Positions 26,702 through 36,106 of a stretch of 64,000 nucleotides of DNA are shown here, in pieces. The notes beneath the pieces were generated by a model, which was not told where the DNA came from, did no database searches, and saw only the letters and a list, made by a program, of their open reading frames with translations. Position numbers and translations under genes: made by a program. This DNA comes from Clostridiaceae bacterium (GTDB lineage Bacteria; Bacillota; Clostridia; Lachnospirales; Lachnospiraceae). The DNA lies in the NCBI GenBank assembly GCA_910575795.1, contig CAJTGE010000024.1, positions 1 through 64,000 of the forward strand. The letters run 5' to 3'. Numbering within the stretch: position 1 is the first letter of the stretch; each line of letters starts with the position of its first letter.

Positions 26702-27700
26702 ATGAGGATATTGGTTGCCGGTGGAGCCGGCTTCATAGGAAGCCATTTGGCGGACAGGCTGCTTGATGAAGGCCATGATGTGATATGCGCGGATAAATTA
26801 GTGTTTGGGGACAGAAATATCCGGGCGTTTTTGTCCGGCAGGGAGGCCGGGAAGGCCGGACGGTTCCGGTTCTATGAGATGGATCTGGCCGGGCAGGAGA
26901 ATGTAAACCGCCTGTTTTCCGAAAATCGGATAGACGCGGTTTACCATCTGGCCGCCAATTCCGACATCCAAAAAGGGGGACGGGAGCCGTCGATCGATTT
27001 TAACGACACATTTCTTACAACCAGGGCCCTTTTGGAGTCTATGCGGACGGCTGGGGTGAAACGGCTTTTTTTCGCGTCTACATCGGCTGTTTACGGGGAA
27101 ATGCCGGACATTGCCCTGACGGAGGGGACAGGAGGGCTCATGCCGGTTTCCTATTACGGAGGGGCGAAGCTCGCGTCAGAGGCCCTGATTTCTTCGTATG
27201 TGTCTATGTGCGATATGAGCGCCGTGATCTTCCGTTTTCCCAATGTGATTGGGCCGCGCTTAACGCATGGGGTCATTTATGATTTCATAAAGAAATTGAG
27301 GGCAAATCCCCAGCGGCTTGAAATATTGGGAGACGGAAGGCAGTGCAAGCCCTATATTTACGTACACGATCTCGTTGAGGCGGTCATGAAACTGACGAAA
27401 GAGTGGAAGCCGGGGGAAGCTCTCTATAACATCAGCGTAAAAGGAGAGGGAACCGCGGTGACGCGGATTGCGGAGATCGTGGCAGAGGAGATGGGAATCA
27501 CGGGCCCCCAATTTGTTTATACAGGCGGCGAACGTGGTTGGAAGGGGGACGTCCCGAGGTTTGGGTATGATATCTCAAAGGTTCTTGCCACAGGATGGGC
27601 GCCGCGCCTGTCCTCCGACGCGGCGGTCAGGCAGACGGCGAGGGATATGATAGGCGGTCATTCAGGCGGTCTGGATGTCTACCAGAATGGAAACACATGA
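26702..27700 (+). CDS. NAD-dependent nucleotide-sugar epimerase/dehydratase
   Basis: 332 residues. Extended SDR family: GGAGFIGSHLADRL NAD motif, STSAVYGE catalytic Ser region and YYGGAKLASEA (Tyr-x3-Lys), with FRFPNVIGPR afterwards. Set between hddA and hddC-gmhB, it may modify the GDP-heptose product or make another donor. Sequence alone does not fix the substrate. Confidence 0.88.
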   Translation: MRILVAGGAGFIGSHLADRLLDEGHDVICADKLVFGDRNIRAFLSGREAGKAGRFRFYEMDLAGQENVNRLFSENRIDAVYHLAANSDIQKGGREPSIDFNDTFLTTRALLESMRTAGVKRLFFASTSAVYGEMPDIALTEGTGGLMPVSYYGGAKLASEALISSYVSMCDMSAVIFRFPNVIGPRLTHGVIYDFIKKLRANPQRLEILGDGRQCKPYIYVHDLVEAVMKLTKEWKPGEALYNISVKGEGTAVTRIAEIVAEEMGITGPQFVYTGGERGWKGDVPRFGYDISKVLATGWAPRLSSDAAVRQTARDMIGGHSGGLDVYQNGNT

Positions 27701-27786
27701 TGAAAACAGCCGCTTAGCATACGGGTATCTACGAAACGCTGTACTGGCGGGCGGGAAGGCGGCAGAAACAGAATGGAGTGTGTGGA

Positions 27787-29175
27787 ATGAGGGCAGTGAT
27801 CATGGCCGGAGGCCTGGGGACTAGGCTTGGGCCGGCAGCCGCAGATATACCAAAACCCATGCTTCCCATCATGGGAAAACCGATCCTGGAATATCAGATA
27901 GAAAGCCTGAAAAACAGCGGCGTGGATGTAATAACGCTGGTGATCGGCCATTTGGGCCATCTGATCCGGGAATATTGTTCGGACGGAAGCAAATGGGGCG
28001 TCAGAATCGAATACATTTCAGAGGATCAGCCTCTGGGGACAGCGGGCGCCCTGTATTATCTTAAGGGGAAAGTCAGGGAAGATTTTCTTTTGCTGTACGG
28101 GGATCTGATGCTGGATGTGGACTGGAACCGTTTTATGGAGTTTCACAGACGGCATAACGCTTTGATCACGCTGTATGGACACCCGAACGGGCACCCGTAT
28201 GACAGCGACGCGCTGGTGGTGGACGGGGATGGCAGGGTTATAAGGATAGAGGCAAAGAACACGGACAGGGGCTTAGAATGCCGCAATTTTGTGAATGCCG
28301 GGATATACTGCGCGTCTCCCGGATTGCTGGATGCAATCCGGCGGCCTGAGAAGATGGATCTGGAAAAAGGGGTAATTGCAAAACTTCTGCCTGGTAAAAA
28401 CGTTTTTTCATACCGTTGTACAGAGTATATAAAGGATATGGGCACTCCGGAGCGCCTAAAGGCCGTGTCAGCCGATGTGAAAAACGGGATTGTCGCTGCG
28501 AGAAATATGAAAAACAAACAGCGGGCAGTCTTTCTTGACCGGGACGGAACCGTGAATGTGTGGAAGGGATTCATCCGTTCCAGAAGCCAGCTTGAATTAT
28601 TGCCGGGCGCGGCAAAGGGGATCCGCAAGATAAACGCTTCCCCTTACCTTACGATTGTGGCGACCAACCAGCCTGTGGCCGCGCGGGGGGAATGCACGCT
28701 TAAAGAGCTTGCACAGATTCATATAAGGCTGGAAGCCCTACTCGGGCAGGAGGGCGCATATATTGATGATCTGTTTTTCTGCCCGCATCATCCTGACAGG
28801 GGATTTGAGGGAGAGATTCCGGAACTGAAAACAGACTGTACGTGCAGGAAACCCAAAACCGGGATGCTCTCCAGGGCGGCTGAACTATACAACATTGATT
28901 TAAGCCGCTCATGGTATATCGGGGATACGACCGTTGATATCCAGACCGGAAAAAATGCGGGGATGAGAACGATATTGCTGCATACAGGGGAAGCGGGAAA
29001 AGACAGGAAATATGACGCATGGCCGGATTATGAGGCGGAAAACCTTTCCGGGGCGGCAGACATTATTTTACAAAACGAATACAGAGAACGCGCGGACAAG
29101 GAGGATACCTTTGGATTACAGACAGAAGCTGCGGGCGTATTTAAACAGGGAAATTCAGGCGCTGGAGAGCCTTGA
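27787..29175 (+). CDS. hddC-gmhB: fused heptose-1-phosphate guanylyltransferase and heptose-bisphosphate phosphatase
   Basis: 462 residues from ATG 27787 (GGAG upstream); a GTG nine bases earlier is possible. Residues 1-235 are a nucleotidyltransferase (RAVIMAGGLGTRLGP, PKPMLPIMGKPILEYQI, LYGDLMLDVD). From about 245 a HAD-IIIA phosphatase follows (AVFLDRDGTVN, IVATNQP, CTCRKPKTGML, WYIGDTTVDI), with the zinc-type Cys/His cluster FCPHHPD. Together these remove the C7 phosphate and activate the heptose 1-phosphate with GTP. HddC and GmhB are often separate proteins. Confidence 0.87.
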   Translation: MRAVIMAGGLGTRLGPAAADIPKPMLPIMGKPILEYQIESLKNSGVDVITLVIGHLGHLIREYCSDGSKWGVRIEYISEDQPLGTAGALYYLKGKVREDFLLLYGDLMLDVDWNRFMEFHRRHNALITLYGHPNGHPYDSDALVVDGDGRVIRIEAKNTDRGLECRNFVNAGIYCASPGLLDAIRRPEKMDLEKGVIAKLLPGKNVFSYRCTEYIKDMGTPERLKAVSADVKNGIVAARNMKNKQRAVFLDRDGTVNVWKGFIRSRSQLELLPGAAKGIRKINASPYLTIVATNQPVAARGECTLKELAQIHIRLEALLGQEGAYIDDLFFCPHHPDRGFEGEIPELKTDCTCRKPKTGMLSRAAELYNIDLSRSWYIGDTTVDIQTGKNAGMRTILLHTGEAGKDRKYDAWPDYEAENLSGAADIILQNEYRERADKEDTFGLQTEAAGVFKQGNSGAGEP

Positions 29176-29668
29176 CATTGAAGCCGTTAATGAGGTCATG
29201 AATGTCCTGGAGCGGGCGCGCTTATCCGGAAAACAGATTTTTATCTGCGGCAATGGGGGGAGCGCCGCCACGGCAAGCCATTTTTGCTGCGATTTTAACA
29301 AAGGGGTCAGTGAAAAGCGGACCCGGAAATACCATTTTGTATGCCTGAGCGATAACATCCCGACGATGACGGCGATAGCGAACGATATCGGCTATGGGGA
29401 GGTGTTCCGTTTCCCTTTAAGGGGCCGGATCGAGCGGGGGGATGTGCTGATCGGCGTCTCGGGTTCGGGAAATTCTGAGAATGTCGTAAACGCAATGGAA
29501 TATGCAAAGGAACAAAACGCAGAAACTATTGCTGTTGTGGGTTATTCAGGGGGAAGGCTGAAACGGATCGCGGATTACAGCATTCATGTGGAAATTAACG
29601 ATATGCAGATTGCAGAGGATATCCACATGATATTGGATCACATGATGATGTATGTGCTGTCGCAGTAA
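29111..29668 (+). CDS. gmhA: sedoheptulose-7-phosphate isomerase
   Basis: 185 residues from TTG 29111, which has AAGGAGG at ideal spacing and overlaps the end of hddC-gmhB by 65 nt; in-frame codons further upstream lack a site. SIS-domain signature FICGNGGSAATASHFCCDFNKG and GVSGSGNSENVVNAM. GmhA converts sedoheptulose 7-phosphate into D-glycero-D-manno-heptose 7-phosphate, the first step of this pathway. Confidence 0.86.
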   Translation: MDYRQKLRAYLNREIQALESLDIEAVNEVMNVLERARLSGKQIFICGNGGSAATASHFCCDFNKGVSEKRTRKYHFVCLSDNIPTMTAIANDIGYGEVFRFPLRGRIERGDVLIGVSGSGNSENVVNAMEYAKEQNAETIAVVGYSGGRLKRIADYSIHVEINDMQIAEDIHMILDHMMMYVLSQ

Positions 29669-29753
29669 ACGTCCCGGGTGTCCGGGCAGCAGGCGGTTAC
29701 ATGGGCAGAGCCGGGGATGGATCCGAAAGAGGCGCAGGGAGGGGAAGGACGGG

Positions 29754-30494
29754 ATGATACCGAAAACGATACATTATTGCTGGTTTGGCGGGAAGCCGCT
29801 TCCGGAGCTCGCGGTCCGGTGCATGGAGAGCTGGAGGAGATATTGTCCGGATTATGAGATTGTGGAGTGGAATGAGACGAATTATTCGATTGAGGATGCG
29901 TGCCAGTTTGTTTTAGATGCATATAGTAACGCGAAATGGGCGTTTGTGAGCGATTATGTGAGGCTCGATGTTGTATACCGCTACGGAGGTATATACCTGG
30001 ATACGGATGTTGAACTGCTGAAATGCCCGGAAGAGATATTGAAGGACAGCAGAGGTTTTTTAGGGAGGGAGCAGGATCATTCTGTAAATACAGGTCTGGG
30101 CTTTGCCTGTGAGGCAGGAGAGCCGCTGCTGGAAGAGATGATGGCGCTGTACCGTTCCCTGAAATTTGAAGCGGATGAACTGTCTGATTTTGCCTGCCCT
30201 GTTATCAATACCAGAATTTTGATGAACCATGGCATGACGGCCGGGGATTGCAAACAGCGAATCAACGGCATCGACATTCTTCCCACGGAGTATCTTTGCC
30301 CGGAAAATATGTATACAGGGAAGTCAAATTATACGGAGCATACAATATCAGTCCATCACTATAATGGGAGCTGGCTGTCGGAGAGGGAGCGAAAAAAGAT
30401 AAGGAGGATGGTATGGATTAAAAAAAGGCTGCCAGAGAGCGCTGTTGCTTTTTTTCGCAGGAGTCTGAGGATAATGAGAGGCGCAGTACAATAG
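29754..30494 (+). CDS. GT32-type glycosyltransferase
   Basis: 246 residues from ATG 29754, after GGGAGGGGAAGG. Typical start IPKTIHYCWFGGKPLP and the DxD motif in YGGIYLDTDVELLK, both hallmarks of the GT32/OCH1-like capsular family. Ends with a basic tail. Acceptor and donor unknown. Confidence 0.88.
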   Translation: MIPKTIHYCWFGGKPLPELAVRCMESWRRYCPDYEIVEWNETNYSIEDACQFVLDAYSNAKWAFVSDYVRLDVVYRYGGIYLDTDVELLKCPEEILKDSRGFLGREQDHSVNTGLGFACEAGEPLLEEMMALYRSLKFEADELSDFACPVINTRILMNHGMTAGDCKQRINGIDILPTEYLCPENMYTGKSNYTEHTISVHHYNGSWLSERERKKIRRMVWIKKRLPESAVAFFRRSLRIMRGAVQ

Positions 30495-30574
30495 TCTGGC
30501 ACAAAAAGACAGATGGCAAAAGATTTGCTGCAAAGTGGCAAACATGCAGGGAAACAGAAAGAGATACATACAAT

Positions 30575-31477
30575 ATGATTACAATTTTGACGCCCGCATA
30601 CAACAGAGACTATATTTTACCACAGTTATATGAATCTTTGCGACATCAGACGAACCAGGATTTTGAATGGCTGATCGTAAATGACGGATCAGACGACAAT
30701 ACGGACTGCCTTGTTTCCGGTTGGATGAAAGAAAAGCGCTTCTTTCAAATGCGCTATATAAAAACAGAAAATGGGGGAAAACACCGGGCGATAAACAGAG
30801 CAATTTTGCAGGTATATACGCCATGGGTATTTATTGTAGATTCAGATGACTGGCTTTTGGATGATGCAATAGAATGTGTGGAAAAGTGGATTAAAACGGT
30901 TGAGCCGGATCCTTCATTTGCCGGAGTTTCGGGACTCAGAGGATATACGGCCAATAAACAGATCGGGGAATTTCCATCGGAGATATGTACAGGAGGTTAT
31001 ATCGATGCGACAAATTTACAGAGAAGAAGGCTTCATTTAACAGGAGATAAGGCGGAAATTTACCGGACAAGTATATTGAGAGAATATCCGTTTCCCGAGA
31101 TTGAGGGAGAGACATTTATTACAGAGGGACTGGTGTGGAATCAGATTGCAGAGGACGGATATAAAATACGATGGTTTAATAAAATCATTTATATAACGGA
31201 TTATCTCGAAGATGGATTGACGAAAAATATAGACAGAGTACGTTTTAAAAATTTCAGGGGTTATACATTAGAGGTAAAACAGGAAATGGGACAGAAAGGT
31301 TTTTATAAATACAGGATTCTGGGAAGATATTGCCTGATGGCAGAGGAAAAAGGCCTGAAACGGGATGAGGTGCGCCGTTTACTGTCCATTACACAGGTTC
31401 AGTATTGTATTGGAAAGCTTCTCTCTTTTATACAAAGGCTGAGGAGTAAAATGGAAAACAGAGGGAAAACGGCATGA
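30575..31477 (+). CDS. GT2 (family A) glycosyltransferase
   Basis: 300 residues. GT-A motifs ITILTPAYNRDYILPQLYES, VNDGSDDNTD and IVDSDDWLLDD; the central region TEGLVWNQIAEDG is typical of capsular family-A enzymes. Clearly AT-richer than the heptose genes. Its stop overlaps the polymerase start (ATGA), indicating coupling. Confidence 0.88.
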   Translation: MITILTPAYNRDYILPQLYESLRHQTNQDFEWLIVNDGSDDNTDCLVSGWMKEKRFFQMRYIKTENGGKHRAINRAILQVYTPWVFIVDSDDWLLDDAIECVEKWIKTVEPDPSFAGVSGLRGYTANKQIGEFPSEICTGGYIDATNLQRRRLHLTGDKAEIYRTSILREYPFPEIEGETFITEGLVWNQIAEDGYKIRWFNKIIYITDYLEDGLTKNIDRVRFKNFRGYTLEVKQEMGQKGFYKYRILGRYCLMAEEKGLKRDEVRRLLSITQVQYCIGKLLSFIQRLRSKMENRGKTA

Positions 31478-32850
31478 ACGCAGGACAAAAGGAATTGTAT
31501 AGAAAAGGGAGTTGCGGAAAGGAATTTGTATTGCGCTATGGCGCGCGGACACTCATCCGCATGGGCTGGGGGATGCGCTGGTCTTTTGTGCTTCTTGTGC
31601 TGTATATGAATATGCTTAACCTGATTCCTATGCCAGGAACATTTGGCGTGCGTGCGAATGTGATTCTTCCAATGCTTCTTGGAAACAGTTTATTTATCAC
31701 CGTATGCCTTAGCAGATTTTGCTGGGTGAAACGCTCGCCTTTTTGGAAGTGGCTGATAGGGTTTACATTTTTTCTGATCCTGAATATATTTTACACATGG
31801 CTGGCCTATCCGGGCGAACCGGTGATCAATGCAGTAAAAACATTTTCTACTTTTACAGTTTTATTTACGTATTTCGTGTTTTTGAAAGCGGCAGAGGAGG
31901 ATCTTGATAGATTTCTGCATATGATTATAGCTCTGTCGTCGCTTCTTGCCGCGTTATTTTTGCTTCAGGCAGTTGCTTATAATTTAAAAGAAATACAGTT
32001 TTTGAGCATCTATGGCTTTAATTATGGAACGGTTTTTTTAGATTTCAGAAACGGGCATATACGGCTTATTGCGAGCGATCTGGTGGATTTTTCGGCGGTT
32101 GTGTCTATCGGCTGTATATGCTCCGGGACGATTTTGCCATGCAGAAAAAAAAGGTATTGGATCCATCTGCTGCTGGTTCTTTTCTATGAATTATTTGTCG
32201 GCCAGACCCGGGCTGTGCTGCTGATTATCGCCGGCGCAGGGGGCATGAGCCTGTTATTTATGAAAAGGAAAAACACAGCGGGAAAAATAATTACCGTATT
32301 TATTATGATATTCGGCGTCATTCTTCTGGCGGATGATATGTTTTATATACTGTCAAAGCTTTTATCGTCTGTAACCTCACGGACAGATTACTCTATGTAT
32401 CACCGTATTGATTCATATGTATATTATTTGAAGATAATGGCTCAAAAACCGTTTTTTGGAATCGGGCTGCTTCCCGCTTACCCTCTCCTGCAGGAAAATA
32501 ATATCCTGGTGTCAGGCGGGCGCCAGTACACATTCAGCGATGTGGGGATTGCCGGGGTCGCCGGGAAGCTGGGACTGACCGGTGTTATTTTTTATATCAT
32601 CCCGATATGGACTGCCTGGAAACGCTATATTGTATCAGGCAGGAAAGACAGGATGAATTTTGTTTTGTGCTGGGGGATGATCCTTGCAATGCTGAGCTTA
32701 AGTCTGTTTGATGCCGAGCGAATGATGGTATTAGCTGTGTTTATGGCAGTTTCTGACGCCAGCTATCAGAGATTTAAAAAGGAGAGGGACAGACATGACG
32801 GATGCAGCCAATCAGCTTGCCATTATCGTGCTGAATTATCAGGAGTATGA
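31474..32850 (+). CDS. wzy: Wzy-like polysaccharide polymerase
   Basis: 458 residues with at least ten hydrophobic helices (for example WSFVLLVLYMNMLNLIPM, ITVFIMIFGVILLADDMFYIL) and a large loop before the last helices, containing the typical KPFFGIGLLPAYP. This is the layout of O-antigen/capsule polymerases, which join lipid-linked repeat units outside the membrane. No single conserved motif defines the family, so the call rests on topology and position between glycosyltransferase and flippase genes. Confidence 0.78.
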   Translation: MNAGQKELYRKGSCGKEFVLRYGARTLIRMGWGMRWSFVLLVLYMNMLNLIPMPGTFGVRANVILPMLLGNSLFITVCLSRFCWVKRSPFWKWLIGFTFFLILNIFYTWLAYPGEPVINAVKTFSTFTVLFTYFVFLKAAEEDLDRFLHMIIALSSLLAALFLLQAVAYNLKEIQFLSIYGFNYGTVFLDFRNGHIRLIASDLVDFSAVVSIGCICSGTILPCRKKRYWIHLLLVLFYELFVGQTRAVLLIIAGAGGMSLLFMKRKNTAGKIITVFIMIFGVILLADDMFYILSKLLSSVTSRTDYSMYHRIDSYVYYLKIMAQKPFFGIGLLPAYPLLQENNILVSGGRQYTFSDVGIAGVAGKLGLTGVIFYIIPIWTAWKRYIVSGRKDRMNFVLCWGMILAMLSLSLFDAERMMVLAVFMAVSDASYQRFKKERDRHDGCSQSACHYRAELSGV

Positions 32851-33733
32851 GATATCGCAGAAATGTGTGTCAGGACTTCTTTCAATTGGGGTTAAGAATC
32901 CGATTGTGATTGTGGATAATGCCTCTTTGAACGCTTCTTATGAAAAGCTGAAAGACCGTTTTTCCGAAAACGGGCAGGTTACTGTAGTGAGAAGCGAAAG
33001 GAACGGGGGATATTCATACGGAAATAATTATGGTATTCATACTGCAGAACAGGCAAATCAGTTAAAATATATCTGTATTATGAATCCGGATGTGACTTTG
33101 GAGCAAAATTTCCTGGAGGATTTGTGCAGGTCATTATCCCTGCACAGCGAGTATGCAGCGATTTCTGCCCTGATGTTCCAGGGACGCCGTTTTGAAACTG
33201 ATAAGATTTCATGGCCTGTGCCGGATGAGCGGTCATTGTACAAATCTCATTCATTATTTAACCGGGCCCGCCATCAAACATGCGGATATGACGTATTAGA
33301 GGGAGGCCTTATTCGGACGGAGACGGTTCCGGGGAGTTTTTTTGTAATCAAATATGACGTTTTTAAAGCAGCCGGTTTTTTTGATGAAAATGTATTTCTG
33401 TATAATGAAGAAAATATCCTTGGGCTGAAATTAAAGAAAATGGGTTATACCTGTGTCATAGATACAAGCCATTATTATCTGCATAATCACGCTGAGAATT
33501 CCAGAGAAAAAGTGATTTATCGCTATAAGAATGAGTTTGATAAAATCTTACGGGATTATGAATACAGATATTTGTCACGAAAGTATTTATGCGAAGCTTA
33601 TTATGCCCATAAAAATATAGGGAAGCTTTGGCTTGTACATGTCTCTAACCTGCTGGCGCTTTATATAAAACGATATTATATCCTATTCAGGTACCGGAAA
33701 AGCAGTGATAAAAAAAGAATACGGAGGTTATGA
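32795..33733 (+). CDS. GT2 glycosyltransferase, rhamnosyltransferase-like
   Basis: 312 residues; ATG 32795 preceded by AAAGGAGAGGG, overlapping the polymerase gene by 56 nt. Motifs AIIVLNYQEYEIS, IVDNASLNAS, RNGGYSYGNNYGI and IMNPDVTLEQ; these fit the WbbL/rhamnosyltransferase branch. A late EENILGLKLKKMGY segment is the usual acceptor-side motif. Confidence 0.87.
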   Translation: MTDAANQLAIIVLNYQEYEISQKCVSGLLSIGVKNPIVIVDNASLNASYEKLKDRFSENGQVTVVRSERNGGYSYGNNYGIHTAEQANQLKYICIMNPDVTLEQNFLEDLCRSLSLHSEYAAISALMFQGRRFETDKISWPVPDERSLYKSHSLFNRARHQTCGYDVLEGGLIRTETVPGSFFVIKYDVFKAAGFFDENVFLYNEENILGLKLKKMGYTCVIDTSHYYLHNHAENSREKVIYRYKNEFDKILRDYEYRYLSRKYLCEAYYAHKNIGKLWLVHVSNLLALYIKRYYILFRYRKSSDKKRIRRL

Positions 33734-34890
33734 TGGCCAAAATAGCGTTTCTTTCATTAGGAGATCCAATGGATCGCAGATCGTGGTCGGGCACCTTGTT
33801 CAGCGAATACAGAGAGTTAAAGAAAAACCACGAGGTAGAATCCATACAGGCAAAATTTGATCCACTCCTGATGGAGATCATTCGTTTCAGGGAACGGATG
33901 AATTATATATTCAATAAAAAGACATATGTCCCGGAGTATTCATCAAGTTATATGTCAAAACGATCTGCACAACACGTTAATAAGAGGCTGCGTGAAAAAA
34001 AATACGATGTAGTTTTTGCCGTGTCTGCTTCAACATTCCTGCCTTTTATTGAAACAGAATGCCCGATTATATACATGTCGGATGCTGTTTTTTCTAAAAT
34101 GGTAGATTATTATTTTATAAACCTGAACCGCAGAAATTTGAAAAATGGAAACTGGTATGAACAGAAGAGCCTTGCGATGGCTTCAGCGGCGATCTTTGCC
34201 AGTGACTGGGCAAGAAACGGGGCGATAGAAGCGTATCAGATAAAAAGAAATAAAGCATATATGATTCCGTTTGGCGCAAATCTGGACGGCGTCCGGCATA
34301 TTTCAAAAAAGGAAACGGGGGATACAGTTCATTTAGTATTTATAGGTATCGACTGGAAACGCAAGGGCGGAGACATAGCGGTTAATACGGTACATATGCT
34401 AAACAGGATGAAGCTTGGAAAAAAATTTGTATTAGATGTAATCGGGGGGGGGTATCCATGTGGAGAGGACGGATCCGCGATACATCTGCATGGATTTATA
34501 GATAAAAATACAAAAGAAGGGATGAAAAAATTTGTGGAAATCATGGACAAAGCGTGGGCGCTTTTTTTACCGACACAGGCAGAGTGCGCCGGCATTGCAT
34601 TTGCAGAGGCATGCGCATACGGCATACCATGCATTACGTTTGATACGGGAGGGACAGGAACGTATGTCCGTTCCGGAATCAATGGCTATGCGCTGCCAAT
34701 CGGATCTGCCCCGGAGGACTTTGCAAAGACAATTGCAACGCTGTTTACGGATAAGGAGGAGTATGAAAGAATGTGTAATAATGCCATGACGCTTTCAGAA
34801 ACGGAATTAAACTGGGGGATATGGGGAGATAAGGTAAATGGAATTATTGAAGAAGTTCTGGGTAGAGGCGGGAGGAATGGCGCGGGATGA
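33730..34890 (+). CDS. GT1/GT4-type glycosyltransferase with a G9 tract
   Basis: 386 residues; ATG 33730 overlaps the previous stop. GT-B fold, C-terminal motifs LVFIGIDWKRKGGDIAV, ALFLPTQAECAGIAFAEAC and GIPCITFDTGGTGTYVRSG, the nucleotide-sugar binding half of GT4 enzymes. Codons near residue 240 contain a run of nine G (34444-34452, reading IGGGYPCG). The gene is intact here but would go out of frame if one G were lost or gained, as in the two frameshifted genes at the window start. Confidence 0.87.
   Translation: MMAKIAFLSLGDPMDRRSWSGTLFSEYRELKKNHEVESIQAKFDPLLMEIIRFRERMNYIFNKKTYVPEYSSSYMSKRSAQHVNKRLREKKYDVVFAVSASTFLPFIETECPIIYMSDAVFSKMVDYYFINLNRRNLKNGNWYEQKSLAMASAAIFASDWARNGAIEAYQIKRNKAYMIPFGANLDGVRHISKKETGDTVHLVFIGIDWKRKGGDIAVNTVHMLNRMKLGKKFVLDVIGGGYPCGEDGSAIHLHGFIDKNTKEGMKKFVEIMDKAWALFLPTQAECAGIAFAEACAYGIPCITFDTGGTGTYVRSGINGYALPIGSAPEDFAKTIATLFTDKEEYERMCNNAMTLSETELNWGIWGDKVNGIIEEVLGRGGRNGAG
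34444..34452. repeat. poly-G tract (9) inside intact glycosyltransferase gene
   Basis: Nine consecutive G in frame (VIGGGYPCG). It is one of only three runs of eight or more G/C in the window. Confidence 0.8.
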
Positions 34891-36068
34891 CAGGAATCAT
34901 TACGCTTTACTATAAAAACTATAATCTGGGGGGCCTGCTTCAGGCTTATGCGCTGCAACGGTCGGTTCAGAACATGTCTGTGGAATGTGAGCAGCTCTGT
35001 ATCTGGCATTACAGACCTGAGACATACATGACGAGAATACGAAATAAAGCGCGCAGGTTTCGCGCAGCTCCATTACGTGAAATAGGGAGGACAGCCAAAG
35101 CCCTGGAGAATCGCTGGGGGAACAGGTCTGTTACAGCGGATTTGACGGAGCGCCGGCAGAGGATGGAGGAGTTTATGCACTGTATTCCGCACAGCGAACG
35201 GGAATATGGTCCGGACAATATTCATGAATGTCTGAAAAAATATGATGCCTTTATTACAGGAAGCGATCAGGTATGGAACGAGACGTACGTGAAAGATCCG
35301 TATCTGGGGATAAATCTGCTGGAATTTGTGCCGGGACACATCCTTAAAATTGCATATGCGGCCAGCGGGATAGATGATGCATTAAGCGGGAGCGGTAAAA
35401 TGCGGCTGAATGCGGCGCTTGCGTCGTTTCGGAGTATTTCGGTCAGGGAGCGCAGCGCGCTGCGTATGTTGGATCCGGGCAACAGAGAGAGGAGCCGGTC
35501 TGTGCTGGATCCGGTTTTTCTTGTTGACAGGCAGCATTGGGAAAAGCTGTCTTCTGCGTCACAGATGCCGGAAGAAACAAAAGGCGGGCCCTTTGCTTTT
35601 GTATATCTGCTGGGAGACGAAAAAAAGAGCCGGGATCTGGCCAGACGGATCGCCGCCCTGCGGGGCCTGGAAATCACAGCATTTGTACACGCACAGAATG
35701 TATTCTGCCGTTGGGATCAAAATTTTGGGGACAGGCAGGTGGCCGCATATGGCCCGGCTGATTTTTTACGGATGATAAAGGACAGCAGCATTGTGATTAC
35801 GGATTCATTCCATGCGGTTTCGTTTTCCATCCTGTTTGAGACTCCATTTTTTGTGATTGAAAGGGCGGACGGGGATTCCATACATTCCAGGATAACCGAT
35901 CTGCTGGATGATACGGACTTGAGGATGTGTATGGCGCGCCACAGGCAGACAGAGGAATATTATCTGGAAAATCCCGATTTCAGCAGGGCCAGGCAGGTGC
36001 TCAAACGCTCAAAGGAGGATTCGGAGAAATTTCTGGAAGAAGCGCTGTATCCGCTCAGACGGCCGTGA
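34887..36068 (+). CDS. polysaccharide pyruvyl transferase family protein
   Basis: 393 residues, overlapping the previous gene by 4 nt. Motifs GIITLYYKNYNLGGLLQAYAL, AFITGSDQVWNETY and ITDSFHAVSFSILFETPFFVI belong to the PF04230 family, which transfers pyruvate from PEP to sugars in capsules and cell-wall polymers. It would add a negatively charged ketal to the glycan. Confidence 0.88.
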   Translation: MTGIITLYYKNYNLGGLLQAYALQRSVQNMSVECEQLCIWHYRPETYMTRIRNKARRFRAAPLREIGRTAKALENRWGNRSVTADLTERRQRMEEFMHCIPHSEREYGPDNIHECLKKYDAFITGSDQVWNETYVKDPYLGINLLEFVPGHILKIAYAASGIDDALSGSGKMRLNAALASFRSISVRERSALRMLDPGNRERSRSVLDPVFLVDRQHWEKLSSASQMPEETKGGPFAFVYLLGDEKKSRDLARRIAALRGLEITAFVHAQNVFCRWDQNFGDRQVAAYGPADFLRMIKDSSIVITDSFHAVSFSILFETPFFVIERADGDSIHSRITDLLDDTDLRMCMARHRQTEEYYLENPDFSRARQVLKRSKEDSEKFLEEALYPLRRP

Positions 36069-36106
36069 AAATACGCTTTACGCATGCACAGAAGGAGGGG
36101 ATCCCT

